Part shown: positions 18,247 to 27,142 of the stretch, in pieces
How positions within the stretch are numbered: position 1 is the first letter of the stretch
How the letters are laid out: every line of letters starts with the position of its first letter
Source of the DNA: an uncultured Lachnospiraceae bacterium
Lineage (GTDB): Bacteria > Bacillota > Clostridia > Lachnospirales > Lachnospiraceae
Assembly (NCBI GenBank): GCA_910576535.1
Contig: CAJTKK010000005.1
Coordinates: forward strand, 62,001 to 126,000
DNA: 64,000 nucleotides
Reading direction: 5' to 3'
Notes under the pieces: model-generated
What the model saw: only the letters and a program-made list of their open reading frames with translations
What the model was told of the DNA's origin: nothing
Databases searched by the model: none
Position numbers and translations under genes: made by a program

Positions 18247-19029
18247 CTATATACGGCGGGACTCCGCAGCGTCCTTTTGCACCGGCCAAGAGGCCGCCGC
18301 TGTCTTTTCACTGTCTTTCCGGCATTCCTGATATAGCCTTTCCAGTTCTTCCCCCTGCAGTCTGCGGTATTCCCCCGGCTTAAGATCCCCCAGCTCCACA
18401 TTCAGCACCCGTGTCCGCTTTAATGCCCTGACTCTATAGCCGAAGCTCTCTGTCATCCTCCGTATCTGCCTATTAATCCCCTGGGTCAATACCATGCTGA
18501 ACGTAAACCGGCCAGTCCTCCTGACTTTACACTTTCTTGTAGTAATGTCCAAATCCTCCAGATATACTCCCGATGCCATCCCCTGCAAAAAAGCATCTGA
18601 TACCGCCCTGTCCGCACGTACCTGATATTCTTTTTCATGGCAGTTTGCCCCACGCATCATATGATCTATCAGGTCGCCGTCATTTGTCATAAGAAGAAGC
18701 CCTTCTGAATTCTTGTCCAAGCGTCCCGCATAAGTCAGGCGGACAGGATATTTCAGCTCATCAGAAACGGTTCTTTCCGCATGTTTATCCTTTTCCGTGC
18801 AAGTTACCCCAATGGGCTTATAATAGGCAAGCACCACTTTTTCATTCTTTCCATGCACAGCCTTGCGATTCACTAAAATCTTTTCTTCCCCGCTCACTTG
18901 CATCCCCGTTACTGCCACTTGCCCGTCAACCGTCACTCTTCCCGCCTCTATGAGCTGATCCGCTTCCCGTCTGGAACAGATACCGCACGATGCCAGATAT
19001 TTATTTAAACGCTCTTTTTTTGCTTCCAT
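18247..19029 (-). CDS. RsuA/RluF-family rRNA pseudouridine synthase
   Basis: Isomerises a uridine in rRNA. An N-terminal S4 RNA-binding domain (RLNKYLASCGICSRREADQLI, residues 7-27) precedes the catalytic domain with the active-site Asp in AGRLDKNSEGLLLMTNDG. Later motifs (CHEKEYQV, GINRQIRRM) and the short SDAFLQGM linker are closest to the RluF subgroup of 23S rRNA enzymes; exact target assignment would need a phylogeny. GGAGG lies 10 bases before the start. The last 25 residues are a low-complexity tail. It is followed 34 bases later by ligA. Confidence 0.88.
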   Translation of the reverse strand: MEAKKERLNKYLASCGICSRREADQLIEAGRVTVDGQVAVTGMQVSGEEKILVNRKAVHGKNEKVVLAYYKPIGVTCTEKDKHAERTVSDELKYPVRLTYAGRLDKNSEGLLLMTNDGDLIDHMMRGANCHEKEYQVRADRAVSDAFLQGMASGVYLEDLDITTRKCKVRRTGRFTFSMVLTQGINRQIRRMTESFGYRVRALKRTRVLNVELGDLKPGEYRRLQGEELERLYQECRKDSEKTAAASWPVQKDAAESRRI

Positions 19030-19111
19030 CTTCCACTTTCCTCCATCCGTCCTCTACTTACAGAATCTATTCCATTATATAACAAGTAGGATAGAAATGC
19101 AAAAATAACAA

Positions 19112-19152
19112 AATAAAGACTGCCCGAAGCAATACCCCGGAAAGTCTTTATT
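19112..19152 (-). terminator. Terminator after tRNA-Thr
   Basis: Arms AATAAAGACT and AGTCTTTATT enclose a GC-rich loop region. On the minus strand the stem is followed by TTTGTTATTTTT. Confidence 0.65.
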
Positions 19153-19166
19153 CCCCATCAGCCTAA

Positions 19167-19239
19167 AGCTGCTAACCAGAATCGAACTGGTGACCTCAAC
19201 ACTACCAATGTTGCGCACTACCGACTGTGCTATAGCAGC
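19167..19239 (-). tRNA. tRNA-Thr (anticodon GGT)
   Basis: A 73-base cloverleaf on the minus strand: acceptor GCTGCTA/TAGCAGC, D stem GCAC/GTGC, anticodon stem CAACA/TGTTG with loop TTGGTAG (anticodon GGT), and T arm ACCAG-TTCGATT-CTGGT. CCA is not encoded. The gene has its own promoter and terminator. Confidence 0.95.
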
Positions 19240-19315
19240 TTACCGCTCTATTTTGGGTCTGCCATGCCAGCCTCCGTATTACCTGTCAGCTTTTATCAGC
19301 AAACTACCAAAAGAG

Positions 19316-19345
19316 ATTATAGCATATCTGGTTTTATCTTGTCAA
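19316..19345 (-). promoter_or_regulatory. Promoter of tRNA-Thr
   Basis: TTGACA (19340-19345) and TATAAT (19316-19321), spacer 18 bases, are perfect consensus boxes about 75 bases upstream of the tRNA. Confidence 0.8.
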
Positions 19346-19419
19346 TGAATAAATAGAAAACATTTTCATTTTGTATTTCCGTCTCAAAGCAATGAAATAA
19401 GTTATGAAAAGAATCCCCC

Positions 19420-21108
19420 TCAAGCTTTCAGTTTAAACTGCCCGACTAACTCTTCCAGGTTTACTGACTGGGCAGACAGTTCCTGGCTGGTTGCTGAAGT
19501 CTCTTCCGCTGCCGCCGAATTGCTTTGGATCACTTCTGCAATCTGTTCTATGCCCATTTCAAGCTGTTTCATAGCCTCTGCCTGGGAATCGGACAAATCG
19601 CTGATTTCTTTCGTAGATGCTGCCAGCATTTTAATGCCGTCAATTACCGATTCGATAGCTGCCGTCGCTTTTAACGTAATCTCATTTCCATGTGCAATCT
19701 CCTGAATCGAATTCTCAATCAGCCTCTTTGTATTGATTGCCGAAGTTGCACTGTCAGAAGCCAGCTTGCCAATCTGGTCTGCCACAACCGCAAACCCCTT
19801 GCCGGCTTCCCCTGCCCGAGCCGCTTCAATCGAAGCATTTAACGACAAAAGATTCGTCTGGGAAGCAATGTCTTCAATTGCCGCAATAATATTTGCAATT
19901 TCTTTAGAAGTATCGTTAATGCGTTCCATTGCCTGATTCAGGCTCTTAATATCCTTATTGCTTTTTTCCGCCTCACGCTCAAATTCTTCCGCCCTCTGAT
20001 AAGACTTATTCGCTTTATCCGAAGCATCCACTACCGTTTCCGTAATATTCTGGATCGTCGCTGTCAGTTCTTCCACGGAACCAGCCTGGTCGGTTGCTCC
20101 TTCTGCTAGGGATTGCGCGCTTTCTGCCATCTGTGTCGCCCCTAAAGCCACCTGTTCGGATGCCTCATTAATCTGCCCAAGCGCCTCGCTCAGGGAATCG
20201 GTAATCTGCACGATAGCCACATCCAATGCCTCAAAATCGCCCCTGAAATCCACATCAGTCACTATATCGAAGTTCCCCTTGGAAACTTCGCCCAGGCCTC
20301 TGCTCAGTTCTTTGATATACATCTGTAGCATGGCTGCCGCCTCTTTAAAGGAGTCCGTCATTTCCCCAATCTCATCCGGATACATTTTCTCTATCTGAAT
20401 GTCCAGATTGCCTCTCGCAAGCTCTGCAGAAGCATCTCTTACTTTAATAATAGGCTCCGCAAATAGTTTTGCAACAAATCCGGCAAAACGCATGGAAATA
20501 AACACTGCCGCCGCAATAACAAGAGCCATTACAGCAACCAGCAGATAAGTCTGCATCGTCAGATTGCCGGATGCTTCATTCCCTAGTTCTACATTTAAGT
20601 CAATCAGTTCCTCCACTGCATTTGTCAGCTTCTTTAACGTAGGTTTCCCTTCCGTAAGCAGAAGCTCAAAGGCTTCTTCATTCCGGTTTACCAACGCCAA
20701 ATCTTCCACCTGCTTAAAAATGCTGCGGTAGAGCGGCAACGTTTCATCTATGACTGCAATCAGTTCCAGTTCTTCCGGTGTATTGCAATTTCTCTCCATC
20801 ACCTCAAAAGCCGCATCCGTTTTCGCCTGCATTTCATCCAGTTCAGCCGCAGACTCCTTCAAAGCCGCGTCATCCTGCTGTAAAATAATTTCCCTGACAA
20901 TCGCCGGTTCTTTATTCAAATATGTACTGAATATCCCGATCTCTCCTTGGGAAAAACCATGATCTATTAACGCATCGCTGTATTTAATGTCACTGCGCAG
21001 GATCATGAGAAGCCCTAAAACACCGGAAATACTTGCCACAGCTACCACCAAAGCAAAGCAGCTTTTTAGTTTTTTCTCTACTTTCATAACTTTTATCTTC
21101 TCTAACAT
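19420..21108 (-). CDS. Methyl-accepting chemotaxis protein
   Basis: A 562-residue transmembrane chemoreceptor. One membrane segment lies at about residues 14-34 and a second at about 185-205; between them is a roughly 145-residue helical sensor region of the 4HB type. A HAMP domain follows (EPIIKVRDASAELARGNLD), then the cytoplasmic signalling coiled coil with the conserved hairpin tip QTNLLSLNASIEAARAGE, which contacts CheA and CheW. It would signal to the flagellar motor or another CheA pathway; no che genes are in the window. The ligand is unknown. GGAGG precedes the start, and the transcript has a leader of about 135 bases. Confidence 0.93.
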   Translation of the reverse strand: MLEKIKVMKVEKKLKSCFALVVAVASISGVLGLLMILRSDIKYSDALIDHGFSQGEIGIFSTYLNKEPAIVREIILQQDDAALKESAAELDEMQAKTDAAFEVMERNCNTPEELELIAVIDETLPLYRSIFKQVEDLALVNRNEEAFELLLTEGKPTLKKLTNAVEELIDLNVELGNEASGNLTMQTYLLVAVMALVIAAAVFISMRFAGFVAKLFAEPIIKVRDASAELARGNLDIQIEKMYPDEIGEMTDSFKEAAAMLQMYIKELSRGLGEVSKGNFDIVTDVDFRGDFEALDVAIVQITDSLSEALGQINEASEQVALGATQMAESAQSLAEGATDQAGSVEELTATIQNITETVVDASDKANKSYQRAEEFEREAEKSNKDIKSLNQAMERINDTSKEIANIIAAIEDIASQTNLLSLNASIEAARAGEAGKGFAVVADQIGKLASDSATSAINTKRLIENSIQEIAHGNEITLKATAAIESVIDGIKMLAASTKEISDLSDSQAEAMKQLEMGIEQIAEVIQSNSAAAEETSATSQELSAQSVNLEELVGQFKLKA

Positions 21109-21132
21109 AAACCCTCCTACTCCCGCCTAGGA

Positions 21133-21153
21133 AAAAAGTACGTTTCACGCACT
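21133..21153 (-). promoter_or_regulatory. Hairpin with U-run in the chemoreceptor leader
   Basis: On the minus strand AGTGCG-TGAAA-CGTACT is followed by TTTTTT, about 25-45 bases before the start codon. It looks like a short intrinsic terminator inside the 5' leader and could act as an attenuator. Further upstream CTTGTA and TACAAG can pair. It does not match the c-di-GMP-I consensus. Confidence 0.35.
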
Positions 21154-21252
21154 CCCTCGTCTTGTAAGTCTTAGCAGCGCCTCTTTTTTGTCATACAAGA
21201 AGCCCGGTAAATTCCCTGCCCATCTTCATTACCGTTAAAAATGTCTGGTGCC

Positions 21253-21281
21253 ATTATACCATTTTCCGCCGGAATGCTCAA
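21253..21281 (-). promoter_or_regulatory. Promoter of the chemoreceptor gene
   Basis: TTGAGC (21276-21281), a 17-base spacer, and TATAAT (21253-21258) on the minus strand, about 145 bases upstream of the start codon. Confidence 0.65.
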
Positions 21282-21310
21282 CCGTATCCTCCAAAATATC
21301 GGTAAATCAT

Positions 21311-21922
21311 TTACTTCAGCACTTTTAACATTCCGCTGCAGACCAGGTTATGCATCTGTTGTCTGCTGCATCCGTTTTCTTCCCTGTTATTTGAAATATA
21401 AATAATATAAATAATGACCCGGGATGCAATCTCCATGCTTACATAATCCAAAGGAAGTTCCTTGCTGATATCGCCGTTTTCTACGCCTACCTGGATCATC
21501 CGGGCAATGACATCCCTGGGCATGCAGACATCCTGGTTCTTTTCCTTAATTTTCTTCTGCAGGACTTTGCCGATCAGCCCATTGTCAGATATGAGATGAA
21601 TGAATTGGATCAGACAATCTCTCTTCTTAATTTCCCGGTCCATACAGCATAAAAGAAACCGCATGGTTTCGGAAAAATTTTTTACCTCTTCCAGTTTTTC
21701 TATCATCTGCCTGCAAATTAAATCAATATGATACAGCATGGCGCTGCTTATGATTTCTTCCTTATTCCGGAAATATTCATAGGCAGTTCCCTTGCCGATT
21801 CCTGCACGGTCCGTAATATCAGAAACTTTGATCTCCTTTACATCAATATTTTCAAAAATCAGCTCTTCCACTGCCTCATACAAAGCTTTTACTTTTGGGG
21901 ATAGTTCTTTCTTGCCTTTCAT
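21311..21922 (-). CDS. TetR/AcrR-family transcriptional regulator
   Basis: A 203-residue regulator with an N-terminal helix-turn-helix (about residues 23-55, VSDITDRAGIGKGTAYEYFRNKEEII), typical of TetR repressors. The C-terminal ligand domain is helical and unassigned. Its ATG overlaps the stop of the RND pump gene by 4 bases (ATGA), so the two are translationally coupled and form one operon. A palindrome next to the operon promoter (26341-26356) is the likely binding site, giving autoregulation and control of the pump. The effector is unknown. Confidence 0.9.
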   Translation of the reverse strand: MKGKKELSPKVKALYEAVEELIFENIDVKEIKVSDITDRAGIGKGTAYEYFRNKEEIISSAMLYHIDLICRQMIEKLEEVKNFSETMRFLLCCMDREIKKRDCLIQFIHLISDNGLIGKVLQKKIKEKNQDVCMPRDVIARMIQVGVENGDISKELPLDYVSMEIASRVIIYIIYISNNREENGCSRQQMHNLVCSGMLKVLK

Positions 21923-24900
21923 TCCTCTTTCTCCTTCTTTTCCCTCATAAAGATATCATAAATACAAGGAACTACAATCAACGTCAGTAATGTGCCATAT
22001 ATCAGGCCGCCTATGGTTACGATTGCCATCGGTTTTCCCATCTCCGAACCCATATCATGGCTGAACACCATAGTGGAAAGAGCCAGAATTGTAGTCAGCG
22101 CAGTCATCAGCACCGGCCTGAGCCTCGTGCGTCCCGCTTCGATAATCGCCGCTTTCTTTTCCATTCCTGTTTCCCTTAACTGATTCACATAATCTACCAG
22201 GACAATGCCATTATTTACGATAATTCCGGAAAGCATGACAAAACCGATCAGGGCAATAATGCTCACCTCGCTCCCGCTAAAATAAAGCCCGAAGAAACCT
22301 CCCGTAAAGGCTAACGGCACAGTGAACATGATAATAAACGGCGACAATAATGACTGGAACTGGGCGACCATAATCAAGTACATAAACAGCAGCGCCAAAA
22401 TCAGCATCAGCGTTACCTGTTCCATGGCATCCGTAATCATCTCGTTTTCGCCGCTCATGACAAGGGTATACCCTTCCGGCATCTCATAAGCGTCCAGTTT
22501 TTTCTGCAATTCCTGGGATACCAGCCCTATATTGTACCCGTCTGCAATCATTGCGCTTACTCCTATGTAACGGTTCTGGTCTGCACGGTTCACTGCATCC
22601 GGTGACTGTTTCGTTTCAAAATCCGCAATATCCGCCAGGACAATTTTCTCCTTCGTCCCGTCCTGCTTTGTCACATCTATTTTTATCCTTTTTACCGTGT
22701 CCCTTGTCAATGCTATGTCATTGGCATTTTTTACATAAACATCGTAATCCCTGATTTCCGTTTCCAATGTGGTAGCGCTGGAAGCATCCGCCAGCTTTGC
22801 CGCAATCTGCTGGAAAATCTGCGCCACTGTCAGCCCATGTTCTATCGCCTTATCCCTGTCGATGATGATGCGCAGTTCTTCTGTGGAATCCTCCATTCCG
22901 TCGGAAACCTCCGTCGTCCCTTCTGTTTCCCGGACAATCTGGGCAATATCCGCAGCAATCGTCTGGAGGGTGTCGATCTCCCTTCCTCTGACCTGGATGG
23001 AAATCCCGCTGCCCCCAAGGGCGCTCATATCCATAGATGAAGTATTGATCACCAGTTCCGCTTCTTCAATATCCGCTGTCAGTTCTTCTATTTTTTTTGC
23101 CAGTTCATCCCCTGTCAGTTCTTTATCCTCTTTTAAAGTAATATAAATCTCCGTCGCGTTATCCGCGCTGTTCCCGCCCCCTGTCAGTAAAGCCAGGCCG
23201 GAAGCGCTCGCCATGGCGCCAACATCCATCACATCATCAATGGAACGGATTCTCTCTATTATCTCATCCGTTACTCCGGCTGTCTTTTTCAAAGGCGTCC
23301 CGTCAGGCATAGATACGCTTACCGTTATCTGCGTGCTTTCCATATCCGGCATAAAAGCGGTTCCTTTGGACATAGCGGCCGCCGCACTGGCAACCAGCAA
23401 AGCCAGCACTGCAAGAAGCACCGCCGGTTTCAGCTTCAAGGAAACCCTCAGCACCTTTTCATATCCGTTTATCAATGCCCCAAAAAGCCTGTCTTCTTTC
23501 TGTTCTTTTGTTTTTGTCAATATCTTAGACGCCATGGCCGGCACTACAGTCAAAGCAATTAGCAGGCTCGCCAGAAGGGAATAAGCAATGGTAAGCCCCA
23601 TATCCACAAATAACTGCCGCGTAATCCCTTCGGTAAACACAATAGGCAAAAATACACAGACTGTTGTGAGGGTGGATGCCATAATTGCCCCGGCCACCTC
23701 TTTTGCCCCTTCGATGGAAGCCTCCCTCACGCTCTTTCCTTCACTGCGCATACGGTATATATTTTCAATGACTACGATGGAATTGTCCACCAGCATCCCT
23801 ACCCCCAGCGCCAGGCCGGAAAGGGAAATGATATTCAGCGTTATCCCGCTGAAGTACATGCATACCACCGCGGTTACAAGGCTGACGGGGATAGAAAGCG
23901 CAATAATAAGCGTAGGCCTTAAATCTTTCAGGAATATAACCAATATAAAGATAGCAAGAACCGCGCCAAAAAGCACATTGCTGATTACGGAATCCATAAC
24001 CATATCAATATAGATCCCCTGATCCATCAGAATAATCATAGAAAGATCTTCATCTTCCTGTACCATTTCTTCAAATCTGGCCTTTAATTTATCGGATACA
24101 TCCCCGGTGGAATATCCTGTCTGCTTCTGTATGGTAAGGAGAATGCCCGGGCTGCCGTTTATATTTGTATAGATTTCTTCGGAATTATCCGTCATAAATA
24201 CGTCGGCCACATCGGCAAGAGTAATAATATCCACCCCGTCCATATCCGGGTTCATAATCGGCATAGCCGCCAGTTCTTCTATATTTGCTGTCTTATCCCC
24301 TACACGCACCAAGTAATCAATTCCTTCCTCGGTCACATACCCCCCAGGCATGGAAAAATTCTGTGCGGCAAGCAGGGACTTAACCGTATCTGCCGTAAGA
24401 ATATCATTCATATCCGCATTGGCATACGCGTCTTCCCTAGCCTCTTCCAACTGTTCTTCCCCTTCTTCTAACTGTTCTTCCCCTTCCTTTATCTGATCCA
24501 AGGCCTCTTCCAACTGTTTTAGCCCATCGTTTATCTGTTCCTGCCCGGACTCTAGTTGTTTTTCCCCTGCTTCAATCTGGCTTTCCGCCGATTTGATCTG
24601 CATCTCGCTAAATTCTAACATGGACTGGGCGTTGGCAATCTCCACTGCCGCCTCCAGATTTCCTTTATAAAGCTGGTTTAGCCCGTCATCTACCTTTACA
24701 ATATTTTCATTTACCGTATTCAATGTCTCCTGCAAAGTAGCCAGATATGCTTCCGCTCCAAGGCTCATCGTGCTGGCGTTGATCGCATCTTCCAGTTTCC
24801 GGATCTGTTCTTCAATCGCCGGGATCTGTTCTTCGATGACTGCAATCTGCTCTTCCAGCATACGAAGCTGCTCCTCCAGTTCCGCCTTCTTGCCTTGCAG

Positions 24901-26289
24901 CTCCGTTTCGTCCCCCTGCGCCAAAATAGCTGTCAATTGATCCTGGAGCGCATCCCTTTGCGCCCGGGTGTCTTCCAAAGCAGCTTCTGCCGCCGCCTTT
25001 GCCGACTCCATCCCAGGCATCAGCTCGCTCACCGGCGTTTCTGAAGGAACATCCTCCTTCAGCGCTGCCCCAATTGCCACTTTTATTTCTTCCGGAAGAT
25101 CCCCGAATGTAAGACCATTATCGCTATAGGCCCGCATTGCCTCAATCACCCCGCCCAAAGCGGCAATGCCGTTTTCCGCTTCCTGAATCCCGGCATCCAT
25201 CTGGGCAATTGCATCTCTCAGCGTTGGAATACTGCTTAAAGCCGCATCTATCTGGGCGATCCCTTCTTCCAACTGGGTTTTGCCGTCCAGCGCCTGCTGA
25301 CGGCCTTCCTGCGCTTTCTGAAGCCCGTCTTTCGCCTGCTGCAAACCCTCCTGGGCTTTTTCCAGCGTCTTGATTTCCATCGTAATGCTCATCTTGGTTG
25401 CTTCCAGATCTGCCTTCGCTGTCAAAAGCTGGGTCTCCGCTTCCGCTAATTTCCTTGCCGCTTCCCCTTTCTTTTCCGCCAGTTCGTTTTTTCCATCCTC
25501 CAGCTTGGATTTATTTTCTTCCAGTTCTGCTTTATTGTCCTCAATTTCCTTCTTGGTATCGTTTAATTCGTTCTGGGCGTCCATCAGGTCCGTCCGGCCG
25601 TCTTCAATTTCTTTTCTCCCATCCGCCAATTCTTTCCTGCCGTCTTCCAGTTCTTCTTCTTTTTCTGCCAATTCACTGTCAATATAACCGAAAACCTGTG
25701 CATTAATGGCGTCAATCTTGTCCTGACGGATAATTACGTTGACGCTCTCCTCCAACAGGCCCGTCGCTGTCGCCGAAGCCACTCCCTCAATGCTTTCCAG
25801 TTCAGGGACAATTGTATTTTTTGCCAAGTCACTGACTTGCGCATTATCAGCCCCTTCTTTGCCCACGGCGGCAACCATCACCGGCATCATATCCGGATTC
25901 AGTTTCATAATGATAGGATTACCTACGGAATCATCCCAGAAACTTTTGATCTGATCCAAGTTCTCTCTTATCTCAAGGGACACGGAATTCATATCCGCCC
26001 CTTGGGCGAATTCCAGGATAACCATGGAATAATTTTCGCCGGAAACAGAGCTGATGCTTTCTATATTGCTCACGGTAGCCATAGAAGATTCCACCGGCTT
26101 TGTCACTGTCATTTCCACTGTTTCCGGGCTTGCCCCTACATATGTAGTCATTACAATTACATACGGCAAACTAATATTGGGCAGCAGATCCGTTGTCATT
26201 TTCGTAAATGACACGACCCCCAGCACAATTGCCATAATTACCCCAACCAATACCGTATAAGGTTTTTTTACGCTAAATTTTGAAATCAT
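21919..26289 (-). CDS. RND-family (HAE1/AcrB-like) efflux pump with a large coiled-coil insert
   Basis: A 1456-residue inner-membrane pump. The RND framework is intact: TM1 near residues 12-30; the TM4 motif GMLVDNSIVVIENIYR carrying one Asp where AcrB has two; TM clusters at about 770-970 and 1300-1450; porter domain sequences such as ISSVSGENYSMVILEF. At 1456 residues it exceeds the usual 1020-1050. The excess is a coiled-coil block from about residue 205 to 640, with repeated ELADGRKEIEDG-type heptads and a Glu/Gln-rich second half, inserted in the first extracytoplasmic loop. No TolC or fusion protein gene is near. The pump is probably repressed by the coupled TetR gene. Confidence 0.9.
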   Translation of the reverse strand: MISKFSVKKPYTVLVGVIMAIVLGVVSFTKMTTDLLPNISLPYVIVMTTYVGASPETVEMTVTKPVESSMATVSNIESISSVSGENYSMVILEFAQGADMNSVSLEIRENLDQIKSFWDDSVGNPIIMKLNPDMMPVMVAAVGKEGADNAQVSDLAKNTIVPELESIEGVASATATGLLEESVNVIIRQDKIDAINAQVFGYIDSELAEKEEELEDGRKELADGRKEIEDGRTDLMDAQNELNDTKKEIEDNKAELEENKSKLEDGKNELAEKKGEAARKLAEAETQLLTAKADLEATKMSITMEIKTLEKAQEGLQQAKDGLQKAQEGRQQALDGKTQLEEGIAQIDAALSSIPTLRDAIAQMDAGIQEAENGIAALGGVIEAMRAYSDNGLTFGDLPEEIKVAIGAALKEDVPSETPVSELMPGMESAKAAAEAALEDTRAQRDALQDQLTAILAQGDETELQGKKAELEEQLRMLEEQIAVIEEQIPAIEEQIRKLEDAINASTMSLGAEAYLATLQETLNTVNENIVKVDDGLNQLYKGNLEAAVEIANAQSMLEFSEMQIKSAESQIEAGEKQLESGQEQINDGLKQLEEALDQIKEGEEQLEEGEEQLEEAREDAYANADMNDILTADTVKSLLAAQNFSMPGGYVTEEGIDYLVRVGDKTANIEELAAMPIMNPDMDGVDIITLADVADVFMTDNSEEIYTNINGSPGILLTIQKQTGYSTGDVSDKLKARFEEMVQEDEDLSMIILMDQGIYIDMVMDSVISNVLFGAVLAIFILVIFLKDLRPTLIIALSIPVSLVTAVVCMYFSGITLNIISLSGLALGVGMLVDNSIVVIENIYRMRSEGKSVREASIEGAKEVAGAIMASTLTTVCVFLPIVFTEGITRQLFVDMGLTIAYSLLASLLIALTVVPAMASKILTKTKEQKEDRLFGALINGYEKVLRVSLKLKPAVLLAVLALLVASAAAAMSKGTAFMPDMESTQITVSVSMPDGTPLKKTAGVTDEIIERIRSIDDVMDVGAMASASGLALLTGGGNSADNATEIYITLKEDKELTGDELAKKIEELTADIEEAELVINTSSMDMSALGGSGISIQVRGREIDTLQTIAADIAQIVRETEGTTEVSDGMEDSTEELRIIIDRDKAIEHGLTVAQIFQQIAAKLADASSATTLETEIRDYDVYVKNANDIALTRDTVKRIKIDVTKQDGTKEKIVLADIADFETKQSPDAVNRADQNRYIGVSAMIADGYNIGLVSQELQKKLDAYEMPEGYTLVMSGENEMITDAMEQVTLMLILALLFMYLIMVAQFQSLLSPFIIMFTVPLAFTGGFFGLYFSGSEVSIIALIGFVMLSGIIVNNGIVLVDYVNQLRETGMEKKAAIIEAGRTRLRPVLMTALTTILALSTMVFSHDMGSEMGKPMAIVTIGGLIYGTLLTLIVVPCIYDIFMREKKEKEE

Positions 26290-26340
26290 AAAAATAACCT
26301 GACCTTTCCGTAGTTTCTGTCCAAATGCACATTTTTCTGT

Positions 26341-26356
26341 CCGACCAGTCGGTCGG
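26341..26356. promoter_or_regulatory. Likely TetR operator upstream of the RND pump
   Basis: CCGACC-AGTC-GGTCGG is an inverted repeat with 6-base arms, starting about 10 bases downstream of the -10 box. Its ACCGACxGGTCGGT-like form is common for TetR-family operators. Its place over the initial transcribed region suits a repressor. Confidence 0.65.
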
Positions 26357-26366
26357 TAACGCTTCT

Positions 26367-26395
26367 ATTATATTTATCCATTCCAAAAAAGTCAA
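26367..26395 (-). promoter_or_regulatory. Promoter of the RND-TetR operon
   Basis: TTGACT (26390-26395) and TATAAT (26367-26372) on the minus strand with a 17-base spacer: near-perfect consensus. Confidence 0.8.
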
Positions 26396-26458
26396 TAAAT
26401 CCTTTCTAAAAATAAAAAACGCGGTATAAATTCCGTGAATTTGATTTTTGGAAAATGA

Positions 26459-26490
26459 TTACCCTCAGCGTCCTATCGTCCACTGAGGGT
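26459..26490 (-). terminator. Terminator after sigH
   Basis: TACCCTCAG and CTGAGGGTA form a 9-bp stem just after the sigH stop, followed on the minus strand by ATCATTTTCC. The stem is strong but the U-run is interrupted. It separates sigH from the RND operon. Confidence 0.65.
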
Positions 26491-26494
26491 ATAT

Positions 26495-27115
26495 TCACCG
26501 TTTTATTGTTTTTTTCAGTTTCCCTTTTATTCTCTGCAGGGCATTGTCCGCTGATTTTTCATCCTTGCCCAGAACTTTCGCTATCTGTACATAACTCATC
26601 CCTGTCAGATATAGGTCAAGCACCTGTTTTTCAAATGCGCTCAATTCCCTTTCTATGGTTTTTTCCAGATTTTCTACATTTTCTTTGTCTATCATCATTT
26701 CCTCCGGACTTAACTCCGCTTTCGATGCAAGAAAACTGACCAGTTCCGCGTCTTCGTCCTGCCCGTTCCCTGACGCCACATGGCTGTACAAGGATATATA
26801 TGAATTGAGCGGCGCATGTTTTTTCCGTCCGGAGGCCTGCACAGCCGTATACATTTGCCTCGAAATGCACAGATCGGCAAACGTAAAGAAGCTGGCATCG
26901 CGGCCGCTGTCATAATCCCTGACTGCCTTAAAAAGCCCGATCATCCCTTCTTGGATCAAGTCATCATTGTCTGCCCCTAAAATATACATGGATTTCGCTT
27001 TGCTTTTCACCAAATCTTTATATTTTTCCATAATGTAGTCAATGATATTTTCGTCCCCGTCCCGCAGATACAAAATTAATTCCTCATCGCTGCATTGCCC
27101 GTAAAAATCCTGCAT
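26495..27115 (-). CDS. sigH: Sporulation/stationary-phase sigma factor SigH
   Basis: An RNA polymerase sigma-70 family factor which in Bacillus and Clostridia directs early sporulation genes. Region 2 is clear (KSMYILGADNDDLIQEGMIG, then LFKAVRDYDSGRDASFFTF), followed by HAPLNSYISL and a region 4 helix-turn-helix (LTGMSYVQIAKVLGKDEKSADNALQRIK) near the C-terminus. The start is set at 27115, where AAGGAG lies 5 bases upstream; a GTG two codons earlier overlaps that site. It is the last gene of the cysE-cysS-mrnC-rlmB operon, the position seen in Bacillus. Confidence 0.93.
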   Translation of the reverse strand: MQDFYGQCSDEELILYLRDGDENIIDYIMEKYKDLVKSKAKSMYILGADNDDLIQEGMIGLFKAVRDYDSGRDASFFTFADLCISRQMYTAVQASGRKKHAPLNSYISLYSHVASGNGQDEDAELVSFLASKAELSPEEMMIDKENVENLEKTIERELSAFEKQVLDLYLTGMSYVQIAKVLGKDEKSADNALQRIKGKLKKTIKR

Positions 27116-27142
27116 ACCCACTCCTTTTCTGTTTTGCAGAAG

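Noticed and set aside
19420..21108. Plus-strand frames inside the chemoreceptor gene
   Set aside because: They are short antisense shadows of a well-supported gene.
21109..21250. c-di-GMP-I riboswitch in the chemoreceptor leader
   Set aside because: The conserved GEMM core sequences are absent; only generic hairpins are seen.
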